In this document: in pieces, positions 10,328-21,741 of the stretch | How the letters are laid out: every line of letters starts with the position of its first letter | How positions within the stretch are numbered: the stretch's first letter is position 1 | Assembly: GCA_019137255.1 (NCBI GenBank) | Contig: WPDH01000074.1 | Span: 124,001 to 188,000 of the forward strand | Source: Corinectria fuckeliana | Lineage: Eukaryota; Ascomycota; Sordariomycetes; Hypocreales; Nectriaceae | Reading direction: 5' to 3' | Length of the DNA stretch: 64,000 bases | Program-made: the position numbers and the translations under genes | The notes under the pieces: generated by a model | The model's database searches: none | What the model was told of the DNA's origin: nothing | Seen by the model: only the letters and a program-made list of their open reading frames with translations

Positions 10328-11518
10328 CTACCCCGACAGCTCGATTCCCTCCCGCTCAGCACCTTGTATCACATATTGGCGTACCTTTTATGAAGAGTTA
10401 GATGGAGTTTCTGTTTGGATGGAAAAGAGAGGGGGAGGGGGTTCTTGTATCTTCCAACCGTACATACTTCTTTATCTGGAGCCAGGTCAATGGCCAAGAT
10501 TTCTTCGCTCGTCTTCAGGGTGAAGTCGGCGCCTTCTTTGATCAGGGCAACGGCCGTGTCTCCTATACGCGCAGTGTTAGCAGAGTCCGGGCGACGAGTT
10601 GAAGAAAACGAAAGGGGCAGCTCGTACCGTGACCCTCTGCGATAGCGTGGTGGAGTGGCGTGTAGCCCTCGACGTCGGCGGAGTTCAGGGGGCTCTTATT
10701 CTTAAGTAGGAGGAGGACCATAGGCGCGGAGCCGGCAGCGGCGGCGCGGTGAATGGGGTACTGGCCACGACGGTCACGAACTCGAGTCGATGCTGGGGGC
10801 TTGCCTTCGACGAGCAGGCGGGCGACGTCCAAGTTCTTCTTGGAAGCAACGAAGTGGAGGGCAGTCTGGCGAGAGTAGTCTAAGTCATGATGTATCAAGA
10901 AGAGGCTGGGTAAGGGAAAACGTTACCTGTCCACGAGAGTCTGCACGAGACTGGTTAGCATCATGTCTCGGAAATGGAAGCAGGGGAGTGTAGTTCACTC
11001 TTCAGGTTGACGTCGGCGCCTCGCTGGATGAGCAGGTTGAGGACGGGTTCGCTTTCGGGGACGCTGGCGGAGATCATGAGCGGAGACCACCCGCTGTCAT
11101 CCTAAAGAGCGTGCAGGGTTCAGCTTCCAAGCCTTTGCATGAAGCTAAATAGACTCGTTGATACCTGGACGTCTGGGTCGAAGCTCCGCTGGTTGGCGAG
11201 CAGAAGCACGATGTCTAAGTTGTTGGAGGACGCGGCCCAGTGGACGGGGTATCGGCCGTCGTCATCCTTGAGCTGCGAGAGTTTGGGGTCGGCCTTTTTG
11301 AAAGAGTCTTGTTAGTCTGCGAATAGAAAGGGGCTATCGATTTCCTGGGGGTTCATCTGACCTTTAACAGAGCCTCGGCAACCGTCGCTGTGAAGTGGTT
11401 AGTGCACTATCATGATATGCTGCCGGATGATGGTGAAATGCATCATGGATGGATACTACTCACCCCGCCCTTCACAAGCTGCAGTGTGCAGAGGAAATTT
11501 GTCGTTGTCGGCGTCCAT
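10328..11518 (-). CDS. NAS6: 26S proteasome assembly chaperone, ankyrin repeats (Nas6/gankyrin)
   Basis: Eight exons on the minus strand: 11518-11464, 11387-11362, 11293-11165, 11101-10999, 10940-10927, 10865-10628, 10562-10468 and 10384-10328, for 238 residues (yeast Nas6 has 228). The protein is a stack of ankyrin repeats, with motifs such as DGRYPVHWAA, GQTALHFVASKKNLDVARLL, GQYPIHRAAAAG and GYTPLHHAIAEGH. It ends in the REGIEL-type tail found in Nas6 homologues. In yeast and mammals the family binds the Rpt3 C-terminal domain during assembly of the 19S base. Exon 5 is only 14 nt, but it is needed to keep NSRGQTALHF in frame. The start is the ATG of MDADNDKF; an upstream ATG at 11649 is out of the conserved region and could be in a 5' UTR exon. 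PRP46 starts divergently 290 bp away. Confidence 0.9.
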
Positions 11519-11808
11519 CGAGGCACTGTTTATTACAGGTACAGATAATTGAATGGGAAAACGCAGAGAAATCTAGGATCACAAGTTGTGTAGAGCGACT
11601 GAGATGGTGAACAGGCAGGTGGCTCTGTTACGTACTGACCCTTGTTCATGAGATGTGTGGCGCACCACTAAACTACTCAACGCCACACGCGGCTGCACAG
11701 CCGCCTTCACCTTCATCCCGTCGCAACTTTTGTCTCAACCGCCAACTTTTCCAACCGACCCGACACGACACGACGACGAACCTCGCCGCCGCCGCACCAA
11801 CACATACA
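11519..11808. promoter_or_regulatory. Divergent promoter region of NAS6 and PRP46
   Basis: 290 bp between two divergent start codons. It probably includes a 5' UTR intron of NAS6, since an acceptor-like TAATAAACAG lies just before its ATG. Two GACAC units at 11762-11771 precede PRP46. No recognised operator. Confidence 0.5.
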
Positions 11809-13338
11809 ATGGAGACGCCCGAGGTACCCCAGGATGCGCTGCAGCTCAGCGCCCTGGCCGCGCAAAACGCCACGGCCTCCCGCGGCCTCTTCGCCCACGC
11901 CCAGGCCCCCGAGCAACAACACACCAAGCGCCAGAAGCCCGACTACAACGCTTCAGAGGACCCCCTTCTAAAGCGCCGCTTCCGCACAGAGTACGCCGAC
12001 GTAGAGATGCTCCCGCCCTCCATCGCCGCCAAGATGCCGTCCAAGCAGCCCGGAAAGAAGGTCGCCAGGCCCGCAGGCCCCGGGAGGCCCGCCCAGAAGC
12101 TCCTCGAGGCCGCGCCCGGCTCCAAGGCCGGCAGCGAGTCGCAGCAGCAGCAGCACCACCAGAACATGAGCCTCACCATGAGAGGCCTTTCCACCATCCA
12201 GCAGCCCAAGCCCGAGTGGCACGCGCCGTGGAAGCTGATGAGGGTCATCTCGGGCCACCTGGGCTGGGTGCGCAGTCTAGCGGTCGAGCCGGGCAACAAG
12301 TGGTTCGCCAGCGGTGCCGGCGACCGCACCATCAAGATCTGGGACCTGGCGTCGGGCTCGCTGCGGCTGACGCTCACCGGCCACATCAGCACCGTCCGCG
12401 GCTTGGCCGTGTCGCCCCGTCACCCATACCTGTTCTCGTGCGGCGAGGACAAGATGGTCAAGTGCTGGGACCTCGAGACGAACAAGGTCATCCGCCACTA
12501 CCACGGCCATCTGAGCGGTGTCTACACCCTGGCGCTGCACCCGACTCTCGATGTCCTGGTCACCGGCGGCCGAGACGGCGTGGCCCGCGTCTGGGACATG
12601 CGCACTCGAAGCAACATCCACGTCCTCTCGGGCCACACCCAAACCGTTTCCGACCTCGTCTGTCAGGAGGCTGACCCTCAGGTCATCACCGGCTCGCTCG
12701 ACTCCACCGTGCGGCTGTGGGACCTCGCTGCCGGCAAGACGATGGGTGTTCTCACACACCACAAGAAGGGTGTCCGGGCCTTAGCCACGCATCCCTCCGA
12801 GTTCACCTTTGCCAGTGGCAGCACCGGGAGCATCAAGCAGTGGAAGTGCCCCGAGGGCGCTTTCATGCAAAACTTTGAAGGCCACAACGCCATCATCAAC
12901 ACGATGAGCGTCAACGAGCAGAACGTCTTCTTCTCAGGAGGTACGCGACCCCCTCCCCCCCTCTCCCCGGCCACTGTGACGATGAACATGGGCATCACAC
13001 TAACTGACCGTTTACTATAGCCGATAATGGCTCCATGAGCTTCTGGGACTGGAAGTCTGGCCACCGCTTCCAGTCTCTCGACACTACCGCCCAGCCTGGC
13101 TCTCTAGACGCCGAGGCTGGAATCATGAGCTCGACCTTTGACCGCTCCGGACTACGTCTCATTTGCGGAGAGGCTGACAAAACCAGTGAGCATTCCACCC
13201 TAATTCCATTCTCACTTCTTCCATTATTCCATTATACTAACACAGCCTCTAGTCAAAATATGGAAGCAGGATGAAAATGCCACTGAGGAGACACATCCCT
13301 TGGACTGGAAGCCCAAGCTGGGGCATCGGAAGTTTTAG
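11809..13338 (+). CDS. PRP46: Pre-mRNA splicing factor PRP46 (PLRG1), WD40
   Basis: Exons 11809-12940, 13021-13185 and 13253-13338 encode 460 residues. The N-terminal 140 residues are low complexity and end with the conserved SLTMRGLSTIQQPKPEWHAP segment. Seven WD40 blades follow from about residue 147, for example GHLGWVRSLAVEPGNKWFAS, DRTIKIWD, GHISTVRGLAV, DKMVKCWDLE, GRDGVARVWD, DSTVRLWD and ADKTIKIWKQDE. This identifies Prp46/PLRG1, a component of the Prp19-associated NineTeen complex needed for spliceosome activation in the nucleus. Both splice sites restore blade sequence exactly. The C-terminal HPLDWKPKLGHRKF matches the family end. The gene converges on ORC1 with 100 bp between stops. 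Confidence 0.95.
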
Positions 13339-13438
13339 ACACCCGGCGAGGCTCTCTCATCTAATCAATCACAATGACCAGATTGCTTAACCCACGCGAC
13401 CGGAGACGCCCTCTCCGGGTCTCTCATCATTACATACA

Positions 13439-15814
13439 TCATACACCAATACCCAAGGCTCTAAGGTCTCCGTCGTCGCGGAGCGCCATCTTCACTTCGT
13501 CGTCTGCGATGGCCAGACGCAACTTGCTTGACCGCTCCGCGCGCTGGGCTTCAAGATTGATGAGGCCAGCCGCTACCAGGTCAAGCGCCGCCGCGTGGAC
13601 ATGGCCGGGCCTGGACATCTGGCGTTGCCCGGCGGCCTGTGTTCCCTTCAGGCCGTTGGAAAGGACCCGGGCCATGCCGGGCAGCGCCGGCGGAGCTCGG
13701 AGGCTGGCCCGGTGAATCTCGTCGAGGGTCTCGCCAAAGGTCGTCTCGGCCAGGCCCGCTCTACGGGTCCGCAGCAGCAGCGCTGCCATGAGGAGTTTCG
13801 ACATGAGAGGAAGACCGCGGATATGTTGCTGAATGGGATTCGTGGTGGCCTCGTTAATGGCCTTTTTGATAGTGGCAATGGTGACTCGTCCGATGCCCCG
13901 TGGCTGGCCCTGGGACTCGGCCAACCGCTCGCGTTTGCTGGGCGTGGTAGGATCGCCCGGGACGTCGGCCTCAGCTAGCTCGACGGCTCGGCGGCAGATG
14001 TCCAGAGCGCGACGGGCATCTCCGCTGACAGCCGCGACTTTTCGACTAGCGAACTGAATAGCATCCGGGTCTACAATCTTGCCGGGCACACCCTCCAAAC
14101 GTGACTGTATGATTCTCATGAGTTGCTCGTGGTTGTATCCAGGAAACGTGATTCGAGTGAGACCTGTTGCAACTGATTAGTACAAGTAACGAATGCTGTT
14201 TGACGACGATCAGATACCTAAACGACTGCTGATCTTATTGCTGAGTGTTCTCTCGGGAAGATCCATGGTATTGGCGACGGCGAGAACGATCAGACGACTG
14301 TGCCGCAGCGTCGGCCAGTTGAAGAAATTGTACATGACGGCCTGGTTTTTAGTGACCAGTTGATCGAGCTCGTCCATCAAAACAACACATGGAATACGCC
14401 GTGGACTGGGATTGCTAAATTCCCGCTCTAAGAGATCAAGAGCCTGCGCAGGACTCGCTCGCTCGCCCTTCAGGGCCTCCCAGAGGAGCGTATAAGACTG
14501 ATGAGGGTCAGTGATCTTCATGCCGTTGATCTCGACGAAGATGAAATCATCGAGTTCGTCCGAGCCCACCGCCTCCTCGAGCCGCGAGATAACCTCGCGG
14601 ACCGTAGCTGTCTTGCCGGTTCCAGGCGTGCCAGAGATGTAGATGCAGTTTCCAGTACCGTCTGTGATGGCGGCTTCGAGGTGTGAATAAACTAGGGAGA
14701 ACTCGCCCTCTCGGCAGGGGAGGCTGGTAGGGACGGAAGAAACGTGGAGGCGAGAACGGGCTATTTGGAACGGTGACGATTCGATGTTGCTTGGTGAGAG
14801 CTTTCGGGTGGCTAACGGGGTGAACTCGAGTCTTTTGCTTGTACTCCTGCAGAAATTGTTCAGCACAAATGGGACGGGAGACGAAGCGTGCTTCTACGAA
14901 CCTCTTGACTCGTGATCCTGGAGTGGCCTGGCTTCTCCGAGACTGTGGCGTCGTAGCCGCCCCTCGGCTAGTCTTCGTGGGCGTCTGAGGTAGTAGTGGC
15001 TCGTAGGGAGCGTCCTCGGGAGACGGACTCCGAACATTTCTCTTTCGACGAGTTGCCTTGGTTCCGTTCTTCACCAGCTCCACCAGAGCGAAAATATCAC
15101 CCTCGTCGCGGTAGATCTCCTCCCAGATGAACTCGTCTGTGTAGGTAGCCGTCCGGGTGTTGCAGCCTCGGCGGCAAATGAAGGTCTTGCCAAAGTCGGG
15201 AGATGTTCGAGGGATACGACCCTGAGGGTATTTCGAGAGGAAGACATCGAGGGAAGTGACTTTGGCCTTGCCATTGATCGAGGCTAGGGGGTTGATGTCC
15301 CATGATGGGGAGACATAGAGCTCATTCTAGAGGCAGGTCAGTCAGGTCTGTTCCGATATGGGGAATTGTGTATGTTCAGTACCCAGTGGAAGTCGGAACG
15401 CTTCTTGTCCTTGTTCCTGATCTCCTTTTCTGTGGAGAACCACATGAAATTGGCTGCCATCTCTCCCTCGCCATCATCCTCGATGAACTCGCAGATGAGA
15501 GCCACCCAAGCCTCGTTCGACCCATCTGCCTTGAGCAGCACACAATCTCCGATGCGGCACTCGAACTGACCGACTCGGGCACCTATAATCTTGTTGCCAG
15601 TAACCTTCCTCCTTTTCCGATCGCTATGGGGCTCGTCAGGTTGATCCTCGAGTGCTGGTGTAGTATTATAGATCCATTCCCAGGGAACGTCGTCGCTGCC
15701 AAGCTCGTCGTCTGAATCGCCTCTCGAAATGCCCGCGGGAGCTCGTCTGCGCCGTACGGAGGGCTCAGCGGCCTTGGCTGATAAAGAATTGGGCGCCATC
15801 GAGGTGTCGTTCAT
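13439..15814 (-). CDS. ORC1: Origin recognition complex subunit 1
   Basis: Exons 15814-15383, 15326-14902, 14846-14218 and 14163-13439 encode 736 residues. The N-terminal half holds a BAH domain (about 65-215). The AAA+ domain carries Walker A GTPGTGKT near residues 358-365 and Walker B VVLMDELDQ near 438-446, followed by the sensor region VLAVANTMDLPERTL. The C-terminal 120 residues fit the winged-helix domain. Orc1 is the ATP-binding subunit of ORC and, with Cdc6, loads the MCM helicase at origins. The start is set at the ATG of MNDTSMAPN; a second in-frame ATG at 15799 (MAPN) is an alternative. An inverted repeat carrying an MluI cell-cycle box lies 25 bp upstream of the start. Confidence 0.95.
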
Positions 15815-16466
15815 GCTCAGCGCCAGCTTGGACAATTTACGCGTCTGGGAGACGCGACGGTGTTGTAGGTTGCTAGTTGTTGGGATTTATGCATGTAGCG
15901 GGGGTTTGTGGATAAGTATGCTAGTAGGTACCACTGGGAATTTGATGCTGGGGGCACCTTCCCAAGGGAAACCTAGGTAATTAAGTAGTTTCTTCTACGA
16001 GAGGTCTAATGGAAAGTCTTTGAGAGTGACTCACTACTATTCAGGTACCTAGGAGACTAGACCTTCAACACTAGTAGATTACACTTTTGTACTGTTTGTG
16101 AGCAACATGCTGAAGTGCAAGGGTTTGCTATTTGTGTGGTCCGCGTTGGCAGCAAACAAAAGTTCTCCAAGTGGCCCATAAACCTGAGGTTGGCAACTCT
16201 GAGGCAACTATTAGCCTAGTATATTCGATGCTTCTGGTTGGGCGGCCGTGAATCAGTTCCTTCCTGGTTCATACTATGGTCACCTGAGGCCAAGTTTTTA
16301 AAGAGGCCAGCCGCACAAGGACCAGCTTCGTTACTCCTCCATCTCTCATCCTACCAACCACAATACCACCAACTTTGGGGATTCCTAATCAGTCATCGTG
16401 CAGCATTTTCCCTCTCCCAGTCCGTTCTCTCCTGCGATCTCACACAACGCACCTTTTTCATCGATC
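15815..16466. other. Divergent intergenic region, ORC1 and an unrecognised gene
   Basis: Holds the MCB inverted repeat near ORC1 and several TAGGTA/TACCTAGG motifs (15924-16070). A pyrimidine-rich leader (16330-16440) precedes the plus-strand gene. No coding sequence is supported. Confidence 0.5.
15839..15856. promoter_or_regulatory. Inverted repeat with MCB core upstream of ORC1
   Basis: ACGCGT at 15839-15844 is the MluI cell-cycle box core. The sequence CGCGTCT, GGG, AGACGCG (15840-15856) is a perfect 7-bp inverted repeat. It lies 25-42 bp upstream of the ORC1 ATG. In yeasts, MBF binds ACGCGT at G1/S replication genes; that it acts here is inference, and it could lie within the 5' UTR. Confidence 0.5.
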
Positions 16467-18133
16467 ATGGAGCGACCTGCGAAACGTGGGAACCACCCCC
16501 ATAGTGGTCGTGGAGGCTCGCGTGGAAGGCCTGCTCCTAAGGCGGCCGGGGACAGGGCCTGGTCAAGAACAGAGAAAATGAAAAGTTCGAGGAATATGCA
16601 AGATTCGAGTCGTCAGAAGACACGTCGGAATGAGGACGACGAATACCTCGGTCCACCTCCTGCGAATCGGGAGCTGCTCCAAGTAAGCCTTTGGTCAGGA
16701 TCAAAACACTAAGGCCTCGAGTTGCTAACAAACCTATAGGCTCGTCTCGTTCTCCCAGGGAAGCACATGCTGCCTTCTGGTTTGGACGAGCCCGGAGCAC
16801 TCGATGATATCCGCAAGGCCTATAAGGTATATATCACCAATGCTCAGGCGAACATTCTCGATATCCGCTGCGAGTCCATGTCCCGTTTGCAGCAAGCAAT
16901 CCACGCATTGAACTGGGCCGTTCACGACTTGCGTCTCAACAATGAACACCCCCCAATCAGATTCGTTATCCAAGCACCGACCAACGCGGACGTCAATAGC
17001 ATGGTCAGGGTCGAGATTGGCTCGCGGCCACGGCTCGTTTCTCCAAGATCTGCGGATGACAGCAATGAATTGGCTATGGAAAAGCTTCTCTATCGACTTG
17101 TTGTTGATATGGCATCATCGGCCGACACCTTGATGGCATTGAACAAGAATATGAAGATGCGTGTCAACTTTGGACGCTTGGATGTCCGGGCAAGAAACAC
17201 GAGGGGCCGAGACGAGATCACATATGATGAGTTCGTCAGGCTGCTGGACATGTATTCTGTTCGAGGTGGAGCAAGCCTAGAAACCAAGTGGGTAGCTCGC
17301 CCAGTGTGTCTTTACTTGTCTAACCAAAGCCAGGCTCCCCAAAGCGGCTCAAGCGGAGCATATCATTCGGTATCTCATCGACCCTGAGCAGGGTGTTTGC
17401 AACGAGTTTCAGGAAGTGACGCAAAGCTGTGAGGTGACGTTAGCTATTCAGGGCCAAGAGATCAAAGCCGACGCAATGGATCCCATTGGCAAGAGTATGC
17501 AGCTTTCTATGGTCCGGGCCGTGAGGCCCGAGGCTTGGGGACGTCTGAACTGGACTGTAGTGGCCCCAGATATGTGAGTACGGTGCTCGTGGGGTGCTTT
17601 CGGACGCTAATGTGCTCTCGTTCTTTAGGCAACACGACTGGAACTTGAGAGTAGACGCTTGGGACAGCATGGACATGCCAGCTGCATTCAAAGATCTCCC
17701 ACAAAAGCTGCTGCTAACCGTTGGTAATGATCACAAAACAACGGATATTCTCAGAAAACCTCGGCTCGACACCCATAAACTCGGGGATGCACGAGGTCAG
17801 ATTGGGCAACTCAAGCTAAAGTCATCGGCAATCATCCCATACAAGTCGACACCGTATGTCATCGAAGTCAGTGTCACTAAGGCGTGGAAGGGCGGCTTCA
17901 TGGCGGACAAGCCAGACATCACTTGGGGCATCGAATTCCATGCACCTCACTGGGAAGAAAGCATCAACCACGTCAGCGAAGGTGACCATCGCAAGGACTG
18001 GGGGCAAGAACTCGAGAATGTTTGGCCAGGTGACGATCCGAGTCTTGAGTCTAGATTTGGAGAGTTCCTGGCAGCCATTCTGGAGGTTCAGGCCCTTGTG
18101 GACCGGGCCTGCTCAAACATGACCTCGCCGTGA
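16467..18133 (+). CDS. Conserved-looking protein of unknown function, 502 aa
   Basis: Exons 16467-16682, 16740-17287, 17334-17573 and 17629-18133 join in phase to 502 residues. I do not recognise the family. The first 70 residues are Arg/Gly/Lys-rich and resemble nucleic-acid-binding tails (RGGSRGRPAPK). The rest looks globular, with normal hydrophobic patterning and no signal peptide or membrane segment. A segment near residue 85 (DDIRKAYKVYITNAQANILD) followed by MSRLQQAIHALNWAVHDL has the alternating strand-helix character of small RNA-binding folds, but I see no GXXG signature, so this is only a suggestion. It is divergent from ORC1 and may share its promoter. The stop lies 105 bp from the stop of the convergent prefoldin gene. 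The exon model is supported by four consistent phase joins. Confidence 0.75.
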
Positions 18134-18238
18134 CGGGCGTCCAAAAGCCTGCCGATCGGCCGGATTCCCCCCTGGCGCCAGTAGCCCAGCTCTCGTCTAT
18201 TTACGGATGCTGAGTGTTTCACTTTCTTTTGACTTCTT

Positions 18239-18976
18239 TCACGCCGCTTGCTGCCCGCGCTGTTGCCCTTGGGCGTCCATAATCTTTTGTCTTAGGACTA
18301 CGGCACACGGCTGTTAGCTGGTGTCCTCGCAGGCGGGTTGGTAGAGATAGGGACGTACCGTCTTCAATCGTACGCGCATTCGTTTGCTTTCTTTGCACGA
18401 TCGTTTCAAGTTCTTTCAGATTACTCTCAAGTTCGTCCACTTTGCCCTCGTAAAACTGTTCTGCCGCCTTGAGCTTCTGTGTGACAGTTAGCGAGTCGTC
18501 ATTTAATAACGGAAGAATGTCCGACCTTTTCTACCAGGAAACCAGTCCCAACGTCCACCAAAACTTTATCGGCATCGGCAAGCTCTCCTCGGACGTAAAG
18601 CGAGTTAGTCAGCGGGACCAGGACGGAGTTCGAGCCTGTCGCACGTTAGAGAAATTGTACGTCTCGTTTCGTCTCGATTCGGTTCGTTGCATCTGGGGAC
18701 AAGCGTGAGAGCCTTGGGCAGTCGTGTACCTTCTTTGGAGGCAGACCGAGCCTGAACGCATCGCAGGCACTCCTTAAACTTATTTTGCGCGCCGTGAAGC
18801 TGCCCGAACGACGACGTCAGGTGCGAAAGCTCTTCGTCCAGCTGCTTCTTAACCTGGGCGAGTTGCTGGGGCTCGAGGGTGTCGAGGTTGACTGCGGGCG
18901 GGCGGGGCGGTTAGCAGAGCGTCTGTAAGCTGCGAGAAAAAGCGGCGTACTCACTCATTTCCTGCTTGCCGGCCAT
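18239..18976 (-). CDS. GIM5: Prefoldin subunit 5
   Basis: Five exons, 18976-18955, 18891-18730, 18635-18526, 18476-18359 and 18297-18239, give 156 residues, the usual size of alpha-type prefoldin subunits. The sequence has the N-terminal helix (NLDTLEPQQLAQVKKQLDEE), the beta-hairpin region (SNSVLVPLTNSLYVRGEL, DKVLVDVGTGFLVEK) and the C-terminal helix (KAAEQFYEGKVDELE, ending TIEDVLRQKI). Prefoldin hands unfolded actin and tubulin to the cytosolic chaperonin CCT. The last acceptor (GTAG before TCC at 18297) was chosen over a nearer CAG because only it restores EDVLRQK. The first coding exon is just 22 nt. Confidence 0.92.
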
Positions 18977-19321
18977 GATTGCGTTTGCTAGGTTGCCCAC
19001 GCGGTGTTGTTGTCCAGAGCGATAGTTGAGAGCTGGTGTTGATCCCCTCCAAGGTTTCGCGTTGCGAATATTATGACGTGGGGTTGTGGAATTCTACTAA
19101 CGGGGGTATCCTGCCGTCTCCCACCACAGCTGGAAAGCACCAACGATTCCGGTCTGCCAACTCCACGAATACTAACAGTACATAATGGAAGCTAAGTAAG
19201 AGGGATTCTATCGTAAGGTGGTCATTCGGGTTTCATATTTGCTACCTAGTTATTTTACAAAGGGCGGTGGTTTGCCCAGGTAACATACAATACACTGGTA
19301 TGCGAGTCGCCTCGCCTTCCC
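18977..19321. other. Intergenic, upstream of prefoldin 5 and downstream of prolyl-tRNA synthetase
   Basis: 345 bp containing the prefoldin promoter and the 3' UTR of the next minus-strand gene. I see no motif beyond a TACCTAG at 19244. Confidence 0.4.
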
Positions 19322-21395
19322 TTACAATCTCTCCAACAAGCCCGAAACAAACTCGGGCAGCTCTTCAACGGACACGTTCTTCTCGACCGAAAGCCTTCTA
19401 CACTGTACCTCGCAGATGCGGTTCTCCTTCCACAACTTACCCATGATCACCACAACAGGATACCCCACCATGTCGGCGTCCTTCATCTTCCAACCAAATG
19501 ATACCTTGCGATCGTCGAGAATAACGTCAAAGCCATCCCCTGGGCCAAGACGCCCTGCAAGAGTGTCATAGAGATCAAGAGATTGCTCTGCAAGCCCAGA
19601 CGTCGGAATGAGAGCGACCTCGAATGGAGCGATGGACCTTGGCCAGTTTAGCCCTCTCTTGTCAGCCAGGACCTCTGCGACAGCGCCAAAGATGCGGGAC
19701 ACGCCAACGCCGTGACATCCCATCTGCACTGGGTGACGAGTCCCTGGTACTAATCCTTCGCCGGCCGTTTCTGGAAGCTCTGTCTGGGGAAGCATGACGC
19801 ATGCGTCGAGGGGGGCCGAATATCGGGTCCCTAGATGGAACGTATGACCGACTTCAAGGGCTCGATGGATCTTGAGAACTCCTTTCTTGCACCTAGGGCA
19901 TCCATCGCCGTCCGCAAGACGCACCAGGTTCAACTCCGCATCCGTATCCGCACCACCAAGGTAGGAGTGCTCGACTTTATGGCTTTTCAGGCTGTCCGGC
20001 AGTAAGGGGAGCTGCTCCCGCAGACTGTTGAAGCTGGAGGCTAATCGCGAGTCAATTACGTTGGCAACCTTTACCTTTCCGTCCGAAAGAGCATCTCCCC
20101 AGAAAGGTAAAGGGTTATCGATGCTGGTGTCTAGCTCTGGAATAGCAGACTTGACTGCATGAATATTGGGGCCAAGGTCAGGTTGCTCGGCGTCAGCCTG
20201 GGGGTACCAGGCGTTGATGAGGGTGCTTCTGTCCTCCGAGATGCCGCGCCATACACTGATCTCAGACCTCGGAGCGACTGTATCCTTCGATGTCGATGGC
20301 GATCGAGCAGTGGCAACCTCGTCATTGGCGGCATATCCACAGGAGTCGCAATTCACGACGGTATCCTCGCCGACGGCACTAGGTAGGTGGTATTCGTGGC
20401 TGAGGTCACCACCCATGTCTCCTGAGCTGGCTTCTGCCACTATGAATGGCAACTTCAGCTCAGAGAAAAATGCACGGTATGCTGCAGACACCTCTCGATA
20501 TGTCTCAATAGCAGCACTTGTTGTTAGATCAAACGTGTAAAGATCCTTCATGAGAAATTCTCGGGAGCGCAACAGGCCATGGCGAGGGCGGCGCTCGTCC
20601 CTGTATTTTCGAGCTGGAACACCTCATCAGAGCAAGCAACATGGGAAAGGGACAGGCTGGCTCACTGATCTGATAAACTCTGATAGGTAGGTCCTTGTAT
20701 GACTTGAGCGTGCCAGCAACAAGGGTAGTGATTTCCTCCTCGTGTGTTGGAGAGAGGATGAGGGGTGTCTCCTTGCGGTCCATGAGTCGAAAGAGCTACA
20801 TATTTAAGCCTAGCCTCAATTCAAAAAAGAACGAAGAGTATCTTACTTCTGATGCGACGAGCTCGAGGCGACCGCTCTTTCGCCATAGGTCCTCTGATGA
20901 GATTGTGGAAAGAGAGAGTCGAGATGCGCCTTTGGACACTATATAAGCACAAGTCTTGAAGTGAGTTAACCGGGATCACAAACCAACTGACTGCATGTGC
21001 TTATCGATGAGTTTCTCGATTTTATCCTGTACTCTGAGTCCTAATGGAAGCAACTGGAAAATTCCGGAGTGCGCCTGCACAATGTCAGCATGATTCTCAA
21101 GTTCGGCTGCTAGAACCATTACACACTTGACGCAGAAACCCTGCCCGGATGAGTTTCCCGTGGCCGACTAGAGGGGTCTCAATCAGCCTCAGGTTTCTCA
21201 GGCAAATAAATCAAAGCTCTCACACTCATCCTCGCCTGCAGCTATGCCGCCAGTGGGGGCCCATATTGTCGACAAGGTAGCGCGAGGCAGATTGGACCTT
21301 GCAACAGCCGAGACAGAGAAGGCTCTGATCTGAGGGGCGAGCTGGTTCCTTTGTAAGACAACGCCACGGAAGCGAACCAGCCTTCGGGGCAGCAT
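19322..21395 (-). CDS. AIM10: Prolyl-tRNA synthetase, mitochondrial type
   Basis: Six exons, 21395-21224, 21167-21127, 21074-20984, 20938-20847, 20795-20666 and 20613-19322, give 605 residues. The N-terminus (MLPRRLVRFRGVVLQRNQLA) is basic and lacks acidic residues, as in mitochondrial targeting peptides. It is followed by class II synthetase motifs: motif 1 region (SGIFQLLPLGLRVQDKIE), the prolyl-specific LSPTHEEEIT, motif 2 (RKYRDERRPRHGLLRSREF), motif 3 (CHGVGVSRIFGAVAEV) and a C-terminal anticodon-binding domain. It charges mitochondrial tRNA-Pro. Exon 3 could also end 14 nt earlier at another GT, but only the GTTTGT donor keeps SKGASRLSLSTISSEDLW in frame. The gene is divergent from NOC1, 346 bp away. 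Confidence 0.92.
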
Positions 21396-21741
21396 TTCGT
21401 TTCAGACGTCGGGTATTCCTGAGTTATAGTTCATGCTCTGCAACTGTTTGTTTCTCGTCAACTGCTATTGCTGAAGTGAATTTGCAACTCGTCAGTGGGG
21501 ATTATCTTGATGGTTTCGGTCGAATCTCCCGACGCTACTTATGGCAGCTTCCAGATGAGTGGGGCCCTCATTAGGTACCTAGGTACTTTCCTGCTGCAAG
21601 CCGCGGCCTAAACGCGTCAAGCGCGATAACGTGGGGCCACCTCCCTCTCGAAAAATGCACCGCCCAAAAAAAGTTCCTTGCGACGCTGCTCATTGAGATT
21701 TTCCAATTGAGATTTTCAATCCTCCACGCCACTTTGCCAAC
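21396..21741. promoter_or_regulatory. Divergent promoter region of prolyl-tRNA synthetase and NOC1
   Basis: Contains TTAGGTACCTAGGTAC near 21571, a single ACGCGT at 21612, and two direct copies of a 12-mer (ATTGAGATTTTC) at 21692-21703 and 21706-21717, just before the NOC1 start. Function unknown. Confidence 0.4.

Noticed and set aside
21612..21617. Single ACGCGT motifs at 21612 and 25810 as cell-cycle boxes
   Set aside because: Roughly 16 ACGCGT are expected by chance in 64 kb, and these two lack the inverted duplication seen at ORC1.
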